Shown here: in pieces, positions 45,052 to 54,404 of the stretch
How the letters are laid out: the number at the start of each line of letters is the position of its first letter
Numbering within the stretch: the first letter of the stretch is position 1
Assembly: GCA_009779995.1 (NCBI GenBank)
Contig: WRDW01000007.1
Span: 1 to 58,613 of the forward strand
Reading direction: 5' to 3'
Length of the DNA stretch: 58,613 nt
DNA from: Oscillospiraceae bacterium
GTDB lineage: Bacteria > Bacillota > Clostridia > Oscillospirales > Acutalibacteraceae
The notes under the pieces: generated by a model
Told to the model about the DNA's origin: nothing
Database searches by the model: none
Seen by the model: only the letters and a program-made list of their open reading frames with translations
Position numbers and translations under genes: made by a program

Positions 45052-46689
45052 TTACACGCCTGCCTCCGCTTCCTCCTGCTTCGCCTGCGCCAAACGGCGG
45101 CGTTCCTTCAGATCCGCTTCAACGATATCCTTCTGGCCGGGGTCGTATGGGAACGCCGCACGGGCCCAGAGCCAGATGAGGCCGTCAATGATACCGGCCA
45201 CGTGGGCCATCACCCACGCCCATTTGCTGTATCGCTCCGGAATCAGATCAGCGGCGTTTTCAGCGTTGATATCGATTTTGTTGATGCCGGTCCATGCCTC
45301 GAAGGCATTGCCGGTGAGACTGTTCAGACTGTTTTTAAGCAGTTTATCAACCAAGCCCTGAAAGGCCATGGTGACGCCTTCGCTGCGCACCCCGGTTTTA
45401 TATTCCACATAGTCGAGCATTTCATAATGGAGAACATGGCCCGCGTAACCTTCCGTCGCGGCTAGGGGAAACAGGATCGCATCCGCAAGCGTCATGATAA
45501 TCATTGCTGGAACGCTTTTGTAACCAACTATCAGCTTTACCGCGTTCATTAAAACCTCCAAGCCGGTTTTGAAGATATGAACACGTTTTGGGCCGCCCAA
45601 TTTTCTTGTAATCACCCCCAGGAAGGGGAAGCAAAAAGTGACGGGAGCGCCTGCGATCTGATCCATGATGAATCTCACGCCCTCGCCCCGGGTTTCGCCC
45701 AGAATCGGCACTTTCCTGGACGGGAACAAATGGCGCCAAAGGGGATATAAATTCATCGAGGGCGTCAGTTGCGTTACAAGGCCTGCGGCAGTGGCGTACA
45801 GCATGTATTTATTGTGCTTTAGTATGGAAAAGTTTTCCCGCAGGGTCAGCTTATGCTGCTGCGCTTGGGCGGGTTCGCTTTCCCTGGTGCCGCCTTCCAT
45901 TTCCTTTAGCGCCAACTGCGCTTGTTCGCTGAACTTCACCCGGTTACGCACGAAAGTCGGGAGAATTGACGCGATGATCATGAACGGCATGGCAACAGCA
46001 AAGCCCCGGGTATACACCCTATAATCCGTCCAAAGGCTCCGATCTGTTACAAATCCCATAATAATAGCTGGGACATTGCCTATGGGCTGGGCTATCGTCT
46101 TGCCCACCTCCCACCAGATCTTATACTTGCCTCGCTCATCTGAGGAAGCCGTGAAGCCCGCGTAGATTTTGGTGCCGGACACCTGGCTCATGGTTCCCAG
46201 GATGTCCATCAGAACGCGCCCAACGGTAAATATCACGATGCGCTGCACAGGCTGGAGACCAAGGTCGAGCAGGTAGAAAAATGATAAGCACGTACCGACG
46301 GTGGAGCTGACGCGGGTAATCCACCGGTAGGTGTTGTCCTTCATGGGGTTGCGATCCATCCACGAGCCAAACAGGGGGTCGTTGAGGCCGTCCCAAATGT
46401 TGGCGATCACGTCGCTGACAGTAATCAGGTTCGCGTTCACTTTATATGTAAAGCGGTACAGCCTGTCGCGCCCGTCCCAGTTCCCGGAGGCAAATTGCAA
46501 AAAGCCCTGAAGAAAGAACATCAACAATTCCCAGGGGGCCATTTTCTCAAAGGGCAGCGCCTCCCCCTTGAGCCAGGTAATCGGGTGGTAGATGAGCTCC
46601 TGTACCTCTGCCCGGCTGCCATCGCTGATTTTGGTTTTGGATAATAGCCTGTCGACAAAGCCGCCGAAGCGCTTTTTTTCTTCTGCCAT
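45052..46689 (-). CDS. GPH/MFS-type sugar (glycoside) cation symporter
   Basis: 545 aa with about 12 membrane helices. Features of the glycoside-pentoside-hexuronide family: ANIWDGLNDPLFGSWMDRN (the D-x3-DP motif of helix 2), GRYRW-like KDNTYRWITR loop, and LHYEMLDYVEYKTGVRSEGV near helix 10. Longer than typical GPH proteins (about 450-480 aa) because of an N-terminal extension of about 50 aa and a charged C-terminal tail. Start ATG 46689. Lies divergent from the catabolic genes; may import their substrate. Substrate unknown. Confidence 0.85.
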   Translation of the reverse strand: MAEEKKRFGGFVDRLLSKTKISDGSRAEVQELIYHPITWLKGEALPFEKMAPWELLMFFLQGFLQFASGNWDGRDRLYRFTYKVNANLITVSDVIANIWDGLNDPLFGSWMDRNPMKDNTYRWITRVSSTVGTCLSFFYLLDLGLQPVQRIVIFTVGRVLMDILGTMSQVSGTKIYAGFTASSDERGKYKIWWEVGKTIAQPIGNVPAIIMGFVTDRSLWTDYRVYTRGFAVAMPFMIIASILPTFVRNRVKFSEQAQLALKEMEGGTRESEPAQAQQHKLTLRENFSILKHNKYMLYATAAGLVTQLTPSMNLYPLWRHLFPSRKVPILGETRGEGVRFIMDQIAGAPVTFCFPFLGVITRKLGGPKRVHIFKTGLEVLMNAVKLIVGYKSVPAMIIMTLADAILFPLAATEGYAGHVLHYEMLDYVEYKTGVRSEGVTMAFQGLVDKLLKNSLNSLTGNAFEAWTGINKIDINAENAADLIPERYSKWAWVMAHVAGIIDGLIWLWARAAFPYDPGQKDIVEADLKERRRLAQAKQEEAEAGV

Positions 46690-46773
46690 AACTGAACCTG
46701 CTTTCTGTTGTAAAACAATCAATTATAATATAAAGTGATACACTGCTTTTTCGGTTGGCCTGGAAAGCTGCAC

Positions 46774-47874
46774 CTACAGCAATACCGCCAGCGCGGTGAT
46801 TATTCCAACCAAAACCCCCAGCCCAATCAGCAGCCTGATCCCCTTGGCGACGGCGTCGTCCACGCTGCTGGGCGTCTGGTCCATCAGCCAGTGTTTAAGA
46901 TGGCGTACGCGCTTGCGATTGAACAGCTCCCCGTAGGTGAGCACCCAAGTTTTATACGAGCGCACATCAATCTCAGCGAACTCGAACACGCGCACGCCCC
47001 GGCGCACGCCGTCCCCGTAGGCCGCGAAGCCGCAGCCGGGGCAGTAGCCGAGGTCCACGCCCTCCACCGGCCCGGCGAAGCTGTTCTTGTGGTCGTGCCC
47101 GAAGTACATGCCCAGCAGCTCGCCCTTCTCGCACGCCGCATCGAACAGCCCGGCGTCGCTCTCCGGCACGCAGAGGGTCTCCAGGTGCCGCCCGCCGGGG
47201 AAGACCTTGCTCTCGTCTAACGTGTAATGCTTATTTTTAAAGCCCGCGAAGCCCCGGATGGAGCCCCTCACTTTTTTGTCATGGGGGGTGAGCAGGCGAT
47301 ACGCCGCCGCCACGGGGATGTGCTGAAACAGCAGGGAGGGCACGTAATCCCCGGCCTGCTCTTTTAAAGCTCCGCGCGTCTCTCTATACCAGGCGATCTG
47401 GTCGGGCGCCAGGGGCGCGTAGCCCCCCAGGCCCGCGCTGCCGTGGGAGTCGAGCATATAGATGCTTAACGCGGGCTTGCCGTCTTCGCCTGAAATCGCC
47501 AAATTGTGGTTGCCGCAGCCGGAGACCCCCGGGGAATCAAACGCCGCGCACAGGGGGGATTCCATATACCACGCCAATTGCCTTTGCGCGTCCGCGCCCT
47601 CGATGTCGTGGTTGCCGAAGGCGAGGGTGAAGGGGACGCCCCTGGCCTCGAAGGGCGCTGCGATCTGCCGTATGGCTCTTTTGACGTTCTCCTCGCTCTT
47701 CATCGAACGGGCGTAGCCCTTCACCTGGTCGCCCGTGAGGACGACAAGGTCGGGCCGCTCCCTGTCCAGGGCCGCCCCGATCAGGCGCAGCGTCTCCCCG
47801 TCCAGGTCCGCCGTATCCTGGATGTCGGTGATCTGCATGATCTTGAATTTGCCGTTTTTGAATGCCAGGCCCAT
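46774..47874 (-). CDS. Calcineurin-like metallophosphoesterase with C-terminal membrane anchor
   Basis: Metal-binding motifs in order: ITDIQD (first motif, Gln in place of the usual His), VVLTGDQV, FGNHDIEG, LFQHIP and YFGHDHKNSF. This fits the Dcr2/purple-acid-phosphatase-like branch. A C-terminal transmembrane helix (LLIGLGVLVGIITALAVLL) tethers the enzyme on the cytoplasmic side. Start ATG 47874 (G-rich site 5 nt upstream) or ATG 47886. 56 nt separate it from the HAD gene upstream. Confidence 0.88.
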   Translation of the reverse strand: MGLAFKNGKFKIMQITDIQDTADLDGETLRLIGAALDRERPDLVVLTGDQVKGYARSMKSEENVKRAIRQIAAPFEARGVPFTLAFGNHDIEGADAQRQLAWYMESPLCAAFDSPGVSGCGNHNLAISGEDGKPALSIYMLDSHGSAGLGGYAPLAPDQIAWYRETRGALKEQAGDYVPSLLFQHIPVAAAYRLLTPHDKKVRGSIRGFAGFKNKHYTLDESKVFPGGRHLETLCVPESDAGLFDAACEKGELLGMYFGHDHKNSFAGPVEGVDLGYCPGCGFAAYGDGVRRGVRVFEFAEIDVRSYKTWVLTYGELFNRKRVRHLKHWLMDQTPSSVDDAVAKGIRLLIGLGVLVGIITALAVLL

Positions 47875-47930
47875 GCGCACCCCCATCTCACGCCCGGTTT
47901 TATTGATTATAGCATATGCTTGCGCCCATT

Positions 47931-48626
47931 TCAATCTCTTTTTGTTGGGATTGATAGCACATGCTCCTCAATCCACCGCGCCACACCGTCCTCCTCGTTT
48001 GAGCCGCAGATAAAGTCCGCCGCGGCCTTCACCTGCGCCGGGGCGTTGGCTACGGCCACGCCTATGCCGCAGTATGCCAGCAGGTCGATGTCTATTGTGT
48101 CGTCGCCGAAGGCGGCGATCTCGGCGGGCGCTATCCCCCAGTGCGCCGCCAGGGCGGCCGTGCCCCCGGATTTCGAGGCCTCCCGGTGCAGCACCACCAG
48201 GACAAGGCCCTGCTCGCGTACCAGCAAATGCAGCTCCTCCGGCAAATGCCGCCGGATAATCGCCGCCGCGTCCAGCGATTCGTCCGCGTCGATCACCAGG
48301 ATGCGCTCGGGCTCGATGTCCAGCTCTATCCCGGCCTCTTCAGCGGCGGCGAGCAAGCCGTGCAGGTGCGCCGGCGAGACCACCCGGCTGTGGATGAGCG
48401 CATCGCCTATGTAGGCCTGCGCGCCGTTGCTGCACACGGCGCCGTCGAACAGCGCGTTCATGGCCCGGTCGGTGGCCCCGGCGTCCCTGGCGGTGGCATA
48501 GGCGATCTTGATCCCCCGCCTGCGGCAGCGCGCCAGGATTGATTTTGTGTAATCTGAAATTTCCGAGCTGTTGTTCAGCAGCGTGTTGTCGAGGTCGGTG
48601 ACGACCATCTTTATGTTTTTTTGCAT
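47931..48626 (-). CDS. HAD-superfamily Cof-type phosphatase
   Basis: 231 aa. Motif I DLDNTLLNN (nucleophile and acid Asp), motif II YATARD, and motif IV AFGDDTIDIDLLAYCGIGVAVANA are intact; a small C2-type cap lies between. Such enzymes dephosphorylate sugar phosphates or flavin intermediates. ATG 48626; G-rich GGGGGTGCG just upstream. Probably co-transcribed with the metallophosphoesterase. Confidence 0.9.
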   Translation of the reverse strand: MQKNIKMVVTDLDNTLLNNSSEISDYTKSILARCRRRGIKIAYATARDAGATDRAMNALFDGAVCSNGAQAYIGDALIHSRVVSPAHLHGLLAAAEEAGIELDIEPERILVIDADESLDAAAIIRRHLPEELHLLVREQGLVLVVLHREASKSGGTAALAAHWGIAPAEIAAFGDDTIDIDLLAYCGIGVAVANAPAQVKAAADFICGSNEEDGVARWIEEHVLSIPTKRD

Positions 48627-48658
48627 TCGCACCCCCACAGTATTTTCGGAAAGGCGGC

Positions 48659-48811
48659 CTATACACATTGAGCTCCAGGCGACCGCATTCCGATCGTAGG
48701 ATTTTTGCAAAAGTGCCGATCGTCGTTTTCGCAGAGCGCCAGCGTTTCCCGTATTTCATCACAGCATTTTTTCATGTGCAGGACTGCCTGGGCGTCATAT
48801 GGCGCAATCAC
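48659..48811 (-). CDS. Small hypothetical protein, 50 aa
   Basis: GTG 48811 follows a near-perfect AAGGAGGAA at about 5 nt. The product (MIAPYDAQAVLHMKKCCDEI...) is helical with five Cys, ending ...GAQCV. It sits 32 nt upstream of the HAD phosphatase gene on the same strand, so it could be its short partner or a leader peptide. No family recognised. Confidence 0.5.
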   Translation of the reverse strand: MIAPYDAQAVLHMKKCCDEIRETLALCENDDRHFCKNPTIGMRSPGAQCV

Positions 48812-48927
48812 AAAATTCCTCCTTCCTTCCGCAGGATTATTGTTTGACATTTTCTTTATTCCATGTTACTATAATACTCTACTACCGCCGAAAAATCAAG
48901 CAAAACTTATCCATAAGGAGAAACGCC

Positions 48928-50568
48928 ATGCCCATCACGGAATTCCTGGCGCGCAACGCCGCGCACTACGGCGACGAGGTCGCCCTGGTGGAGGTCAACC
49001 CCGAAATCAAGGAGCTCGAACGGCAGAAGCGGGACTGGAAGGAGATGTCCCTGGTGGAGCGCAACTTCCACTCTGGCTACCGCAAGTCCCTCACCTGGCA
49101 CGCCTTCGACGAGCAGGCCAACCAGTTTGCCAATTACCTCCTTCAAAATGAAGTTAAGAGGGACACGAAAGTGGCTATACTCATGATGAACTGCATTGAG
49201 TGGCTGCCCATCTACTTCGGCGTGCTGAAATCCGGCGCGGTGGTCGTCCCCATGAATTTCCGATACTCGGCGGAGGAGATCGCCTACTGCCTGGAACTGG
49301 CCGACGTCGATATTCTCATCTTCGGCCCCGAGTTCGTCAGCCGCATGAACGCCATCCAGGAGCAGGTCAAGCTGCGGATGCAGCTGTTCGTGGGCGAGCC
49401 CTGGGAGCGCCCTGTCTACGCCCTGCCCTACGCCCTGGCCTCCAAGTGCAGCGCCAAGCCGCCCCTCGTCACCCTGCACGACGCGGATGTGGCGGCCATC
49501 TACTTCTCCTCGGGCACCACGGGCTTCCCCAAGGCGATATTGCACAATCATCTGGCCCTGGTATACTCCTGCGAGGTGGAGCACGCCCACCACGGGCAGG
49601 CCCACGACGACGTGTTCCTGTGCATCCCGCCCTTGTATCACACGGGTGCGAAGATGCACTGGTTCGGCAGCCTGCTCTCGGGCGGGCGCGCCGTGCTGCT
49701 GCGGGGCACCCAGAGCCGCTGGATCCTCGAAACGGCCTCCTGGGAGGGCGCGTCGGTCGTCTGGCTGCTGGTGCCCTGGGCGCAGGACATCTTAGACGCC
49801 CTCGACTCCGGCGAGCTCAAACTCGGCGACTATGATTTAAAGGGCTGGCGGCTGATGCACATAGGCGCGCAGCCCGTGCCGCCCAGCCTCATCCGCCGCT
49901 GGAAGGAGCGCTTCCCCGGCCACGACTACGACACCAACTACGGCCTGTCAGAATCGATTGGCCCGGGCTGCGTGCATTTGGGGGTCGAAAATATTCATAA
50001 AGTCGGGGCCATCGGCGTCGCGGGCTACAAATGGCAGACGAAAATCGTGGATGAACAGGGCGCAACGGTCAACCGGGGCGAGGTGGGCGAGCTGGCCGTG
50101 AAGGGCGACGGCGTGATGCTTGAATATTACAAGGACCCGGAAGCGACGGCGGCGGTTCTGCGGGACGGCTGGCTGCACACGGGCGACATGGCCCGGGAGG
50201 ACGAGGACGGCTTCATCTACCTGGTGGACAGGAAAAAAGACGTCATCATCACAGGCGGCGAGAATTTATATCCCGTGCAAATCGAGGATTTCATGCGCGC
50301 CCACGCCAAGATAAAAGACGTGGCCGTCATCGGCCTCTCCGATATGCGCCTGGGCGAGATCGCCTGCGCGATTGTCGAAATCAAGCCCGGCATGGACTGC
50401 ACCGAGGAGGAGATCAACGAGTTCTGCAAGGAGCTGCCGCGCTACAAGCGCCCGCGCAAGCTCATCTTCGCCCCCGTGCCCCGCAACGCCACCGGCAAGA
50501 TCGAAAAGCCCAAGCTGCGCAAGCAATACGCGGGCGGCAGCGTGGTGGAGGCGCAGTTTAACAGGTAG
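48928..50568 (+). CDS. AMP-forming acyl-CoA synthetase / acid-CoA ligase
   Basis: 546 aa class I adenylate-forming enzyme. P-loop-like YFSSGTTGFPKAILHNH, YGLSESIG (A5), GWLHTGDMAREDEDGFIYLVDRKKDVIITGGENLYP (A7-A8) and the C-terminal RNATGKIEKPKLR with the catalytic Lys. Activates a carboxylic acid to its CoA thioester. ATG 48928 has AAGGAG. A promoter-like TTGACA with TACTAT (17 nt) or TATAAT (20 nt) lies near 48845. First gene of the plus-strand catabolic cluster; GDPD follows 11 nt later. Substrate not deducible. Confidence 0.92.
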   Translation: MPITEFLARNAAHYGDEVALVEVNPEIKELERQKRDWKEMSLVERNFHSGYRKSLTWHAFDEQANQFANYLLQNEVKRDTKVAILMMNCIEWLPIYFGVLKSGAVVVPMNFRYSAEEIAYCLELADVDILIFGPEFVSRMNAIQEQVKLRMQLFVGEPWERPVYALPYALASKCSAKPPLVTLHDADVAAIYFSSGTTGFPKAILHNHLALVYSCEVEHAHHGQAHDDVFLCIPPLYHTGAKMHWFGSLLSGGRAVLLRGTQSRWILETASWEGASVVWLLVPWAQDILDALDSGELKLGDYDLKGWRLMHIGAQPVPPSLIRRWKERFPGHDYDTNYGLSESIGPGCVHLGVENIHKVGAIGVAGYKWQTKIVDEQGATVNRGEVGELAVKGDGVMLEYYKDPEATAAVLRDGWLHTGDMAREDEDGFIYLVDRKKDVIITGGENLYPVQIEDFMRAHAKIKDVAVIGLSDMRLGEIACAIVEIKPGMDCTEEEINEFCKELPRYKRPRKLIFAPVPRNATGKIEKPKLRKQYAGGSVVEAQFNR

Positions 50569-50579
50569 GAGGCCACATC

Positions 50580-51449
50580 ATGTACATCCCCCGCCGCTTC
50601 GCCCACCGGGGCGTGACGCAGGCCGCGCCGGAGAACACCCTGGGCGCGTTCGAGGCCGCCGTGGCCCTGGGGCTGGAGGGCATAGAGCTGGACGTGCGGC
50701 TCTCGCGCGACGGCGTGCCCGTTGTGATCCACGACCCGAACCTGACACGGTTGACCTGCGGACATCCGTCCAAGCACAGCATCGCGCGTGTTGAAGACCT
50801 GGACTGGGAGGCGCTGTCGCGGATGGAGATTCCCTACGCCAACCATACCGTCACCGAGGAGCCCTCGCGGGAGGCCGAAAACGAGTTCCTGGCCCTGCTG
50901 CCCGGGCGGGTGCTGGGGCAGGAGTACAACCTCGATTATGTCAAGGCCTATGAAAAAGAGCCGCGCATGGCAAAGCTCATGCGGCTGGCGGACTTCCTCG
51001 ACTGGTTCGCCGACGAAACGCCTGCCACCATGGAGGCCGAGATCGAAATCTGCGCGGACGGCCTGGCGAAGCCCGTCTTCGCCCTGCTGGACGGCCACCG
51101 GGCCCTGGGGCGCTGCATCGTGTTCTCGGGGCACCCCGTGCAGATCGCCGAGATGCAGATGTTCGCCGCCCGTGAGGGCAAGCCCGCCGGGCTGCGCCTG
51201 GGGGCCAACCTGCGCCGGATCGATGAAGACATTCTCGAAGAGATGGAAGACATGGATCTCTTCGAGATAGGCCTTGACCCCGGGCGCTTCACGGTCGAGG
51301 ACGTGCGCGCGCTGGAGGCGCGCGGTATCGCGGCCCTGGCCAACCTGATGGACACCCGGGCATGGTGGGCGCGGCTGCCCGAAATGGGCTGTTATGGGTT
51401 CAAGACGAACTACGCGGGAGCGTATACTAAATTTATGAAAATCATTTAG
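50580..51449 (+). CDS. Glycerophosphodiester phosphodiesterase family protein
   Basis: 289 aa TIM barrel. HRGVTQAAPENTLGAFEAAVALGLEGIELDVRLSRDGVPVVIHDP carries the catalytic His pair and metal-binding Glu-x-Asp of the GDPD family; EAEIEIC in the middle matches the third acidic ligand. GDPD enzymes split glycerophosphodiesters or similar phosphodiesters. TAGGAGG before ATG 50580. The C-terminal GLDPGRFTVEDVRALEARGI is typical barrel closure. Operonic with the acyl-CoA ligase and the oxidoreductase. Confidence 0.92.
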   Translation: MYIPRRFAHRGVTQAAPENTLGAFEAAVALGLEGIELDVRLSRDGVPVVIHDPNLTRLTCGHPSKHSIARVEDLDWEALSRMEIPYANHTVTEEPSREAENEFLALLPGRVLGQEYNLDYVKAYEKEPRMAKLMRLADFLDWFADETPATMEAEIEICADGLAKPVFALLDGHRALGRCIVFSGHPVQIAEMQMFAAREGKPAGLRLGANLRRIDEDILEEMEDMDLFEIGLDPGRFTVEDVRALEARGIAALANLMDTRAWWARLPEMGCYGFKTNYAGAYTKFMKII

Positions 51450-51461
51450 GAGGATCACACA

Positions 51462-52442
51462 ATGGCAAAAATCCGCATCGCATTTGTCGGGACGGGCGGG
51501 CGCTCGTGGACGCACATCGAACGGCTGGGGAACTTCGGCGACGTGGAACTGGTGGGCTTCATGGACGTGATCCCCGAGCGGGCCATCGAAAAGCAAGCCA
51601 AAACAGGGCAGGGCAAGGCCTATGAGAGCTATATCGAAATGCTCGACGACGCCAAGCCCGACGTGCTCTACGTCTGCGTATCCCCGGACGGGCACGGCGC
51701 CATCGAGCGGGAGGCCATCGCCCGGGGCATACACCTGTTCGTGGAGAAGCCCATGGCGCTCGATATGGCCATGGCCGAGGAGATTTGTGCGTCAGCAAAA
51801 GCAAAGAATCTCGTCACCTGTATCGGCTTTCAGGATCGCTATCTTGACCTGGTGGAGCAGGCCCGCGATTGGATGGCGGGCCACAAGGTCGGCCTGGTGG
51901 ACGGCGCCTGGGTGGGCGGCCTGCCCGGCCCGCCCTGGTACCCAAAGTACGCCACCTGCGGCGGCCAGCTGCTGGAGCAGAACATCCACATCTTCGATAT
52001 GCTGCGCTTCCTCTTCGGCGAACCGGCCTCGGTCTATTGTTCCGGGGGCCGCGGCATCATAGCGATGGAGGGCTACGACCTGCACGACTACTCCTCGGCG
52101 GTGATCACCATGGAAAGCGGCGTGGTGGCCACGCTGTTCTCGGGCTGCTATCTCGGCGAGGGCTCGCCGGGCTACGTCTGCGGCATGAACATTCACTGCG
52201 CAGATAGGACGATACGCTACAAGCTGCGCGACAAGGTGACGCTGGAGACCAGGACGGAGAACATCACCTACTGGAAGCGCGCCGCCGACTGGCAGACCAC
52301 CATGAATAGAGTGTTCATCGACGCCGTGAAGACCGGCGACACATCTGCTATTCTTTCGCCCTACGAAGACGCACTGAAGACCCTGCGCCTGTGCCTTGCC
52401 TGCAATGAATCGATGGAGACGGGGCAGGTAGTCAAGTTGTGA
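51462..52442 (+). CDS. Gfo/Idh/MocA-family oxidoreductase
   Basis: 326 aa. N-terminal Rossmann fold IAFVGTGGRSWTHIERL; the EKP motif in FVEKPMALDMA (catalytic Lys); and a C-terminal substrate domain with GGQLLEQNIHIFDMLRFLFGEP, containing the His expected near the active site. NAD(P)-dependent oxidation of sugars, polyols or related compounds. AGGAGG before ATG 51462, 12 nt after the GDPD stop. Confidence 0.93.
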   Translation: MAKIRIAFVGTGGRSWTHIERLGNFGDVELVGFMDVIPERAIEKQAKTGQGKAYESYIEMLDDAKPDVLYVCVSPDGHGAIEREAIARGIHLFVEKPMALDMAMAEEICASAKAKNLVTCIGFQDRYLDLVEQARDWMAGHKVGLVDGAWVGGLPGPPWYPKYATCGGQLLEQNIHIFDMLRFLFGEPASVYCSGGRGIIAMEGYDLHDYSSAVITMESGVVATLFSGCYLGEGSPGYVCGMNIHCADRTIRYKLRDKVTLETRTENITYWKRAADWQTTMNRVFIDAVKTGDTSAILSPYEDALKTLRLCLACNESMETGQVVKL

Positions 52443-52468
52443 GAGAAAAACAACCGGGAGGGAGAGCG

Positions 52469-52789
52469 ATGGCCGATATCGATATGCCGCGCAGCCAAAC
52501 AGTTCGGTATACCATCTTGGCGTCCGAGCACGCGGGCGGCGACTTTGTGCTGTGGCTTAGATACTTGAGCAAATGGGTAAACCCATCCGGCCATATATTT
52601 TCAGAAAAAGACATAGCCCGGATCATGCAGGAGAAAAGAATCACGCCATTCCAAAAAACAATCCTGTCTGAGGCCATCACACCTGGTACACCCACCAATG
52701 CGTATGTCGTCAAGCTGCGGACACCGCGCGGCAAAGCCGAAATATTGGAGATAGAGAGGAGATTGCGGGACGGTGAGCAAGTATATTGA
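52469..52789 (+). CDS. Hypothetical protein paired with a nucleotidyltransferase-like gene
   Basis: 106 aa starting at ATG 52469 (GGGAGGGAGA upstream). SQTVRYTILASEHAGGDFVLWLRYLSKWVNPSGHIFSEKDIARIM looks like a small winged-helix/DNA-binding fold, as in first genes of AbiE-like or DUF6036 pairs. It overlaps the next gene by 17 nt. Inference: antitoxin or regulator of the downstream nucleotidyltransferase. The pair interrupts the catabolic cluster and has a less GC-rich composition. Confidence 0.55.
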   Translation: MADIDMPRSQTVRYTILASEHAGGDFVLWLRYLSKWVNPSGHIFSEKDIARIMQEKRITPFQKTILSEAITPGTPTNAYVVKLRTPRGKAEILEIERRLRDGEQVY

Positions 52790-53348
52790 CTTTGAGGCGG
52801 CCTTCCAGGCGTTGAATGACATGCTGGCTCTGCATCATCTTTCACTGCACATCATCTGCTGCGGCGGCTATCTCCTGCAGCGGATGGGCTTTCGCGGCAC
52901 GATTGACGTCGATGCGTTCTACAAGTCGAACGAGGAGATAGACTTGCTCATACGCAGGGTGGGTGCGCTTCTCGATATCAACACCGGAAGAACGATTTGG
53001 CTGAACAACGCCGTGTCCGCCATGAGCGATTGGCCCGATTCACAGTATTGCGAAAAGCTGCACGGCTTGAGCAATCTTACAGTTGATCGGGTGACTATCG
53101 AATATCTGCTGGGCATGAAGCTATCCAGCACCCGGCCTATAGATAAAGAGGATGCCGGGCATATCATTAAAGCGAAAGGCCTTGATAATCCCATCGGCCT
53201 GTACTGTCTTCTTGCCAGCATGTCGTTTCGGCTCAGCATGGTTTCCGTGCTGGAGGCCTTCGCCTTTGCCTACGGGGATGAATGGAGGGCCGCATACTGG
53301 AAAGAGCACTCCAAAGAAATTCTGGACCTATTGAATTCCGAATGGTGA
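52773..53348 (+). CDS. Nucleotidyltransferase-like protein (DUF6036/AbiEii-type)
   Basis: 191 aa starting GTG 52773. The motif LHIICCGGYLLQRMGFRGTIDVDAFY corresponds to the GG...R.T.DVD active-site strand of minimal nucleotidyltransferases. DKEDAGHIIKAKGLDNP and LLGMKLSSTRPIDKED match the AbiEii/DUF6036 pattern (K..A...R..KD..D). AbiEii/MenT relatives act as toxins that add nucleotides to tRNA. Start overlaps the previous ORF by 17 nt. Confidence 0.65.
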   Translation: MSKYIDFEAAFQALNDMLALHHLSLHIICCGGYLLQRMGFRGTIDVDAFYKSNEEIDLLIRRVGALLDINTGRTIWLNNAVSAMSDWPDSQYCEKLHGLSNLTVDRVTIEYLLGMKLSSTRPIDKEDAGHIIKAKGLDNPIGLYCLLASMSFRLSMVSVLEAFAFAYGDEWRAAYWKEHSKEILDLLNSEW

Positions 53349-53427
53349 CAAAGATTTGGGGTATGAAATGAACCTGAAATACCTACTCAGGCGGCTGAAA
53401 TACCGCCTGTTCAGAAGGAGGAAACGC

Positions 53428-54231
53428 ATGTTTACACTGTCCTGTTCCGGCGGGTGGGTGCCCGGTTCCTACGCCGAGAAAATCCGCGCGGCGGCGGCCC
53501 TGGGCTGGAAGGCCATCGAGCCGCTGTCCTGGTTCGGGGAGGATTTGACTGCCGCCAGTGCGGCCAGCGACGAGACCGGCTGCTACATCTCCGGCATCAT
53601 CGTGCAATCGGCCGACAAGGCCGTGATGGAGCTGATGAAGTGGACCCACGGCATCGTCTACGAGGACGCCAAAGACGCCTTCGTGCAGGCGATGAAGGAG
53701 ACCGTCCAGGCCGCGCAGGCAATCAAGTGCACGACCATCGTCGTGACCACCGGCAACGAGCGCAATGACGTTTCCCGTGAAATCCAGCACGCGAACGCTG
53801 TGGCGGCGCTGAAGGCCGCCCTGCCCGTGATCAAGGACACCGGCGTCCAGCTGGTGCTGGAGCCCCTGAACGTGCTTGTCAACCATAAAGGCTATTATTT
53901 GACAAGCACCGAGGAGGGCGCGCGGATCGTCAAGGAGGTCGGCTCCCCCCAGGTGCGCCTGCTCTACGACATCTATCACCAGCAGATCACCGAGGGCAAC
54001 CTCATCGACACCATACAGAAGTACATCAGCGTCATAGGCCACTTCCACGTGGGCGACGTCCCAGGCCGCAAGGAGCCCGGCACGGGGGAGATCAACTATA
54101 AAAACGTGTTTTCCGCCATCGCGGAGACCGGCTACAGCGGCTATGTCGTCTTCGAGTGCGGCAGAACCGAGCCGGTGGAAATCGTGACGCAGAAGATGTT
54201 CGCGCTGGCGGGGCTGGAATCCCTCAGGTGA
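53428..54231 (+). CDS. Hydroxypyruvate isomerase-like / sugar-phosphate isomerase-epimerase TIM barrel
   Basis: 267 aa. VLEPLN (metal-binding Glu), VRLLYDIYHQQITEGNLIDTIQ (metal-binding Asp and adjacent His), HFHVGDVPGRKEPGTGEINYKNVF (the His/Asp/Arg set characteristic of Hyi) and FECGRTEP (last Glu). ATG 53428 follows AGAAGGAGGA; a longer frame has a basic, non-homologous start. Interconverts keto- and aldo-acids or related 3-carbon sugars. Part of the same catabolic cluster. Confidence 0.9.
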   Translation: MFTLSCSGGWVPGSYAEKIRAAAALGWKAIEPLSWFGEDLTAASAASDETGCYISGIIVQSADKAVMELMKWTHGIVYEDAKDAFVQAMKETVQAAQAIKCTTIVVTTGNERNDVSREIQHANAVAALKAALPVIKDTGVQLVLEPLNVLVNHKGYYLTSTEEGARIVKEVGSPQVRLLYDIYHQQITEGNLIDTIQKYISVIGHFHVGDVPGRKEPGTGEINYKNVFSAIAETGYSGYVVFECGRTEPVEIVTQKMFALAGLESLR

Positions 54232-54404
54232 GGGCAGGGATCTGATAACGCCTCGAATTTTATCTGTGGCCAGCGGCGCTGCGATGCGACGCCCTACGAG
54301 TGTTGCGCCTGTGGCGCTGGATTTAGCCGCCATTGGCGGAACCCTCGCAGGGCGAGGCATTGCCCCGCCGTGGCATAAACAAAACCATCATTGGAGGAGT
54401 CGGC

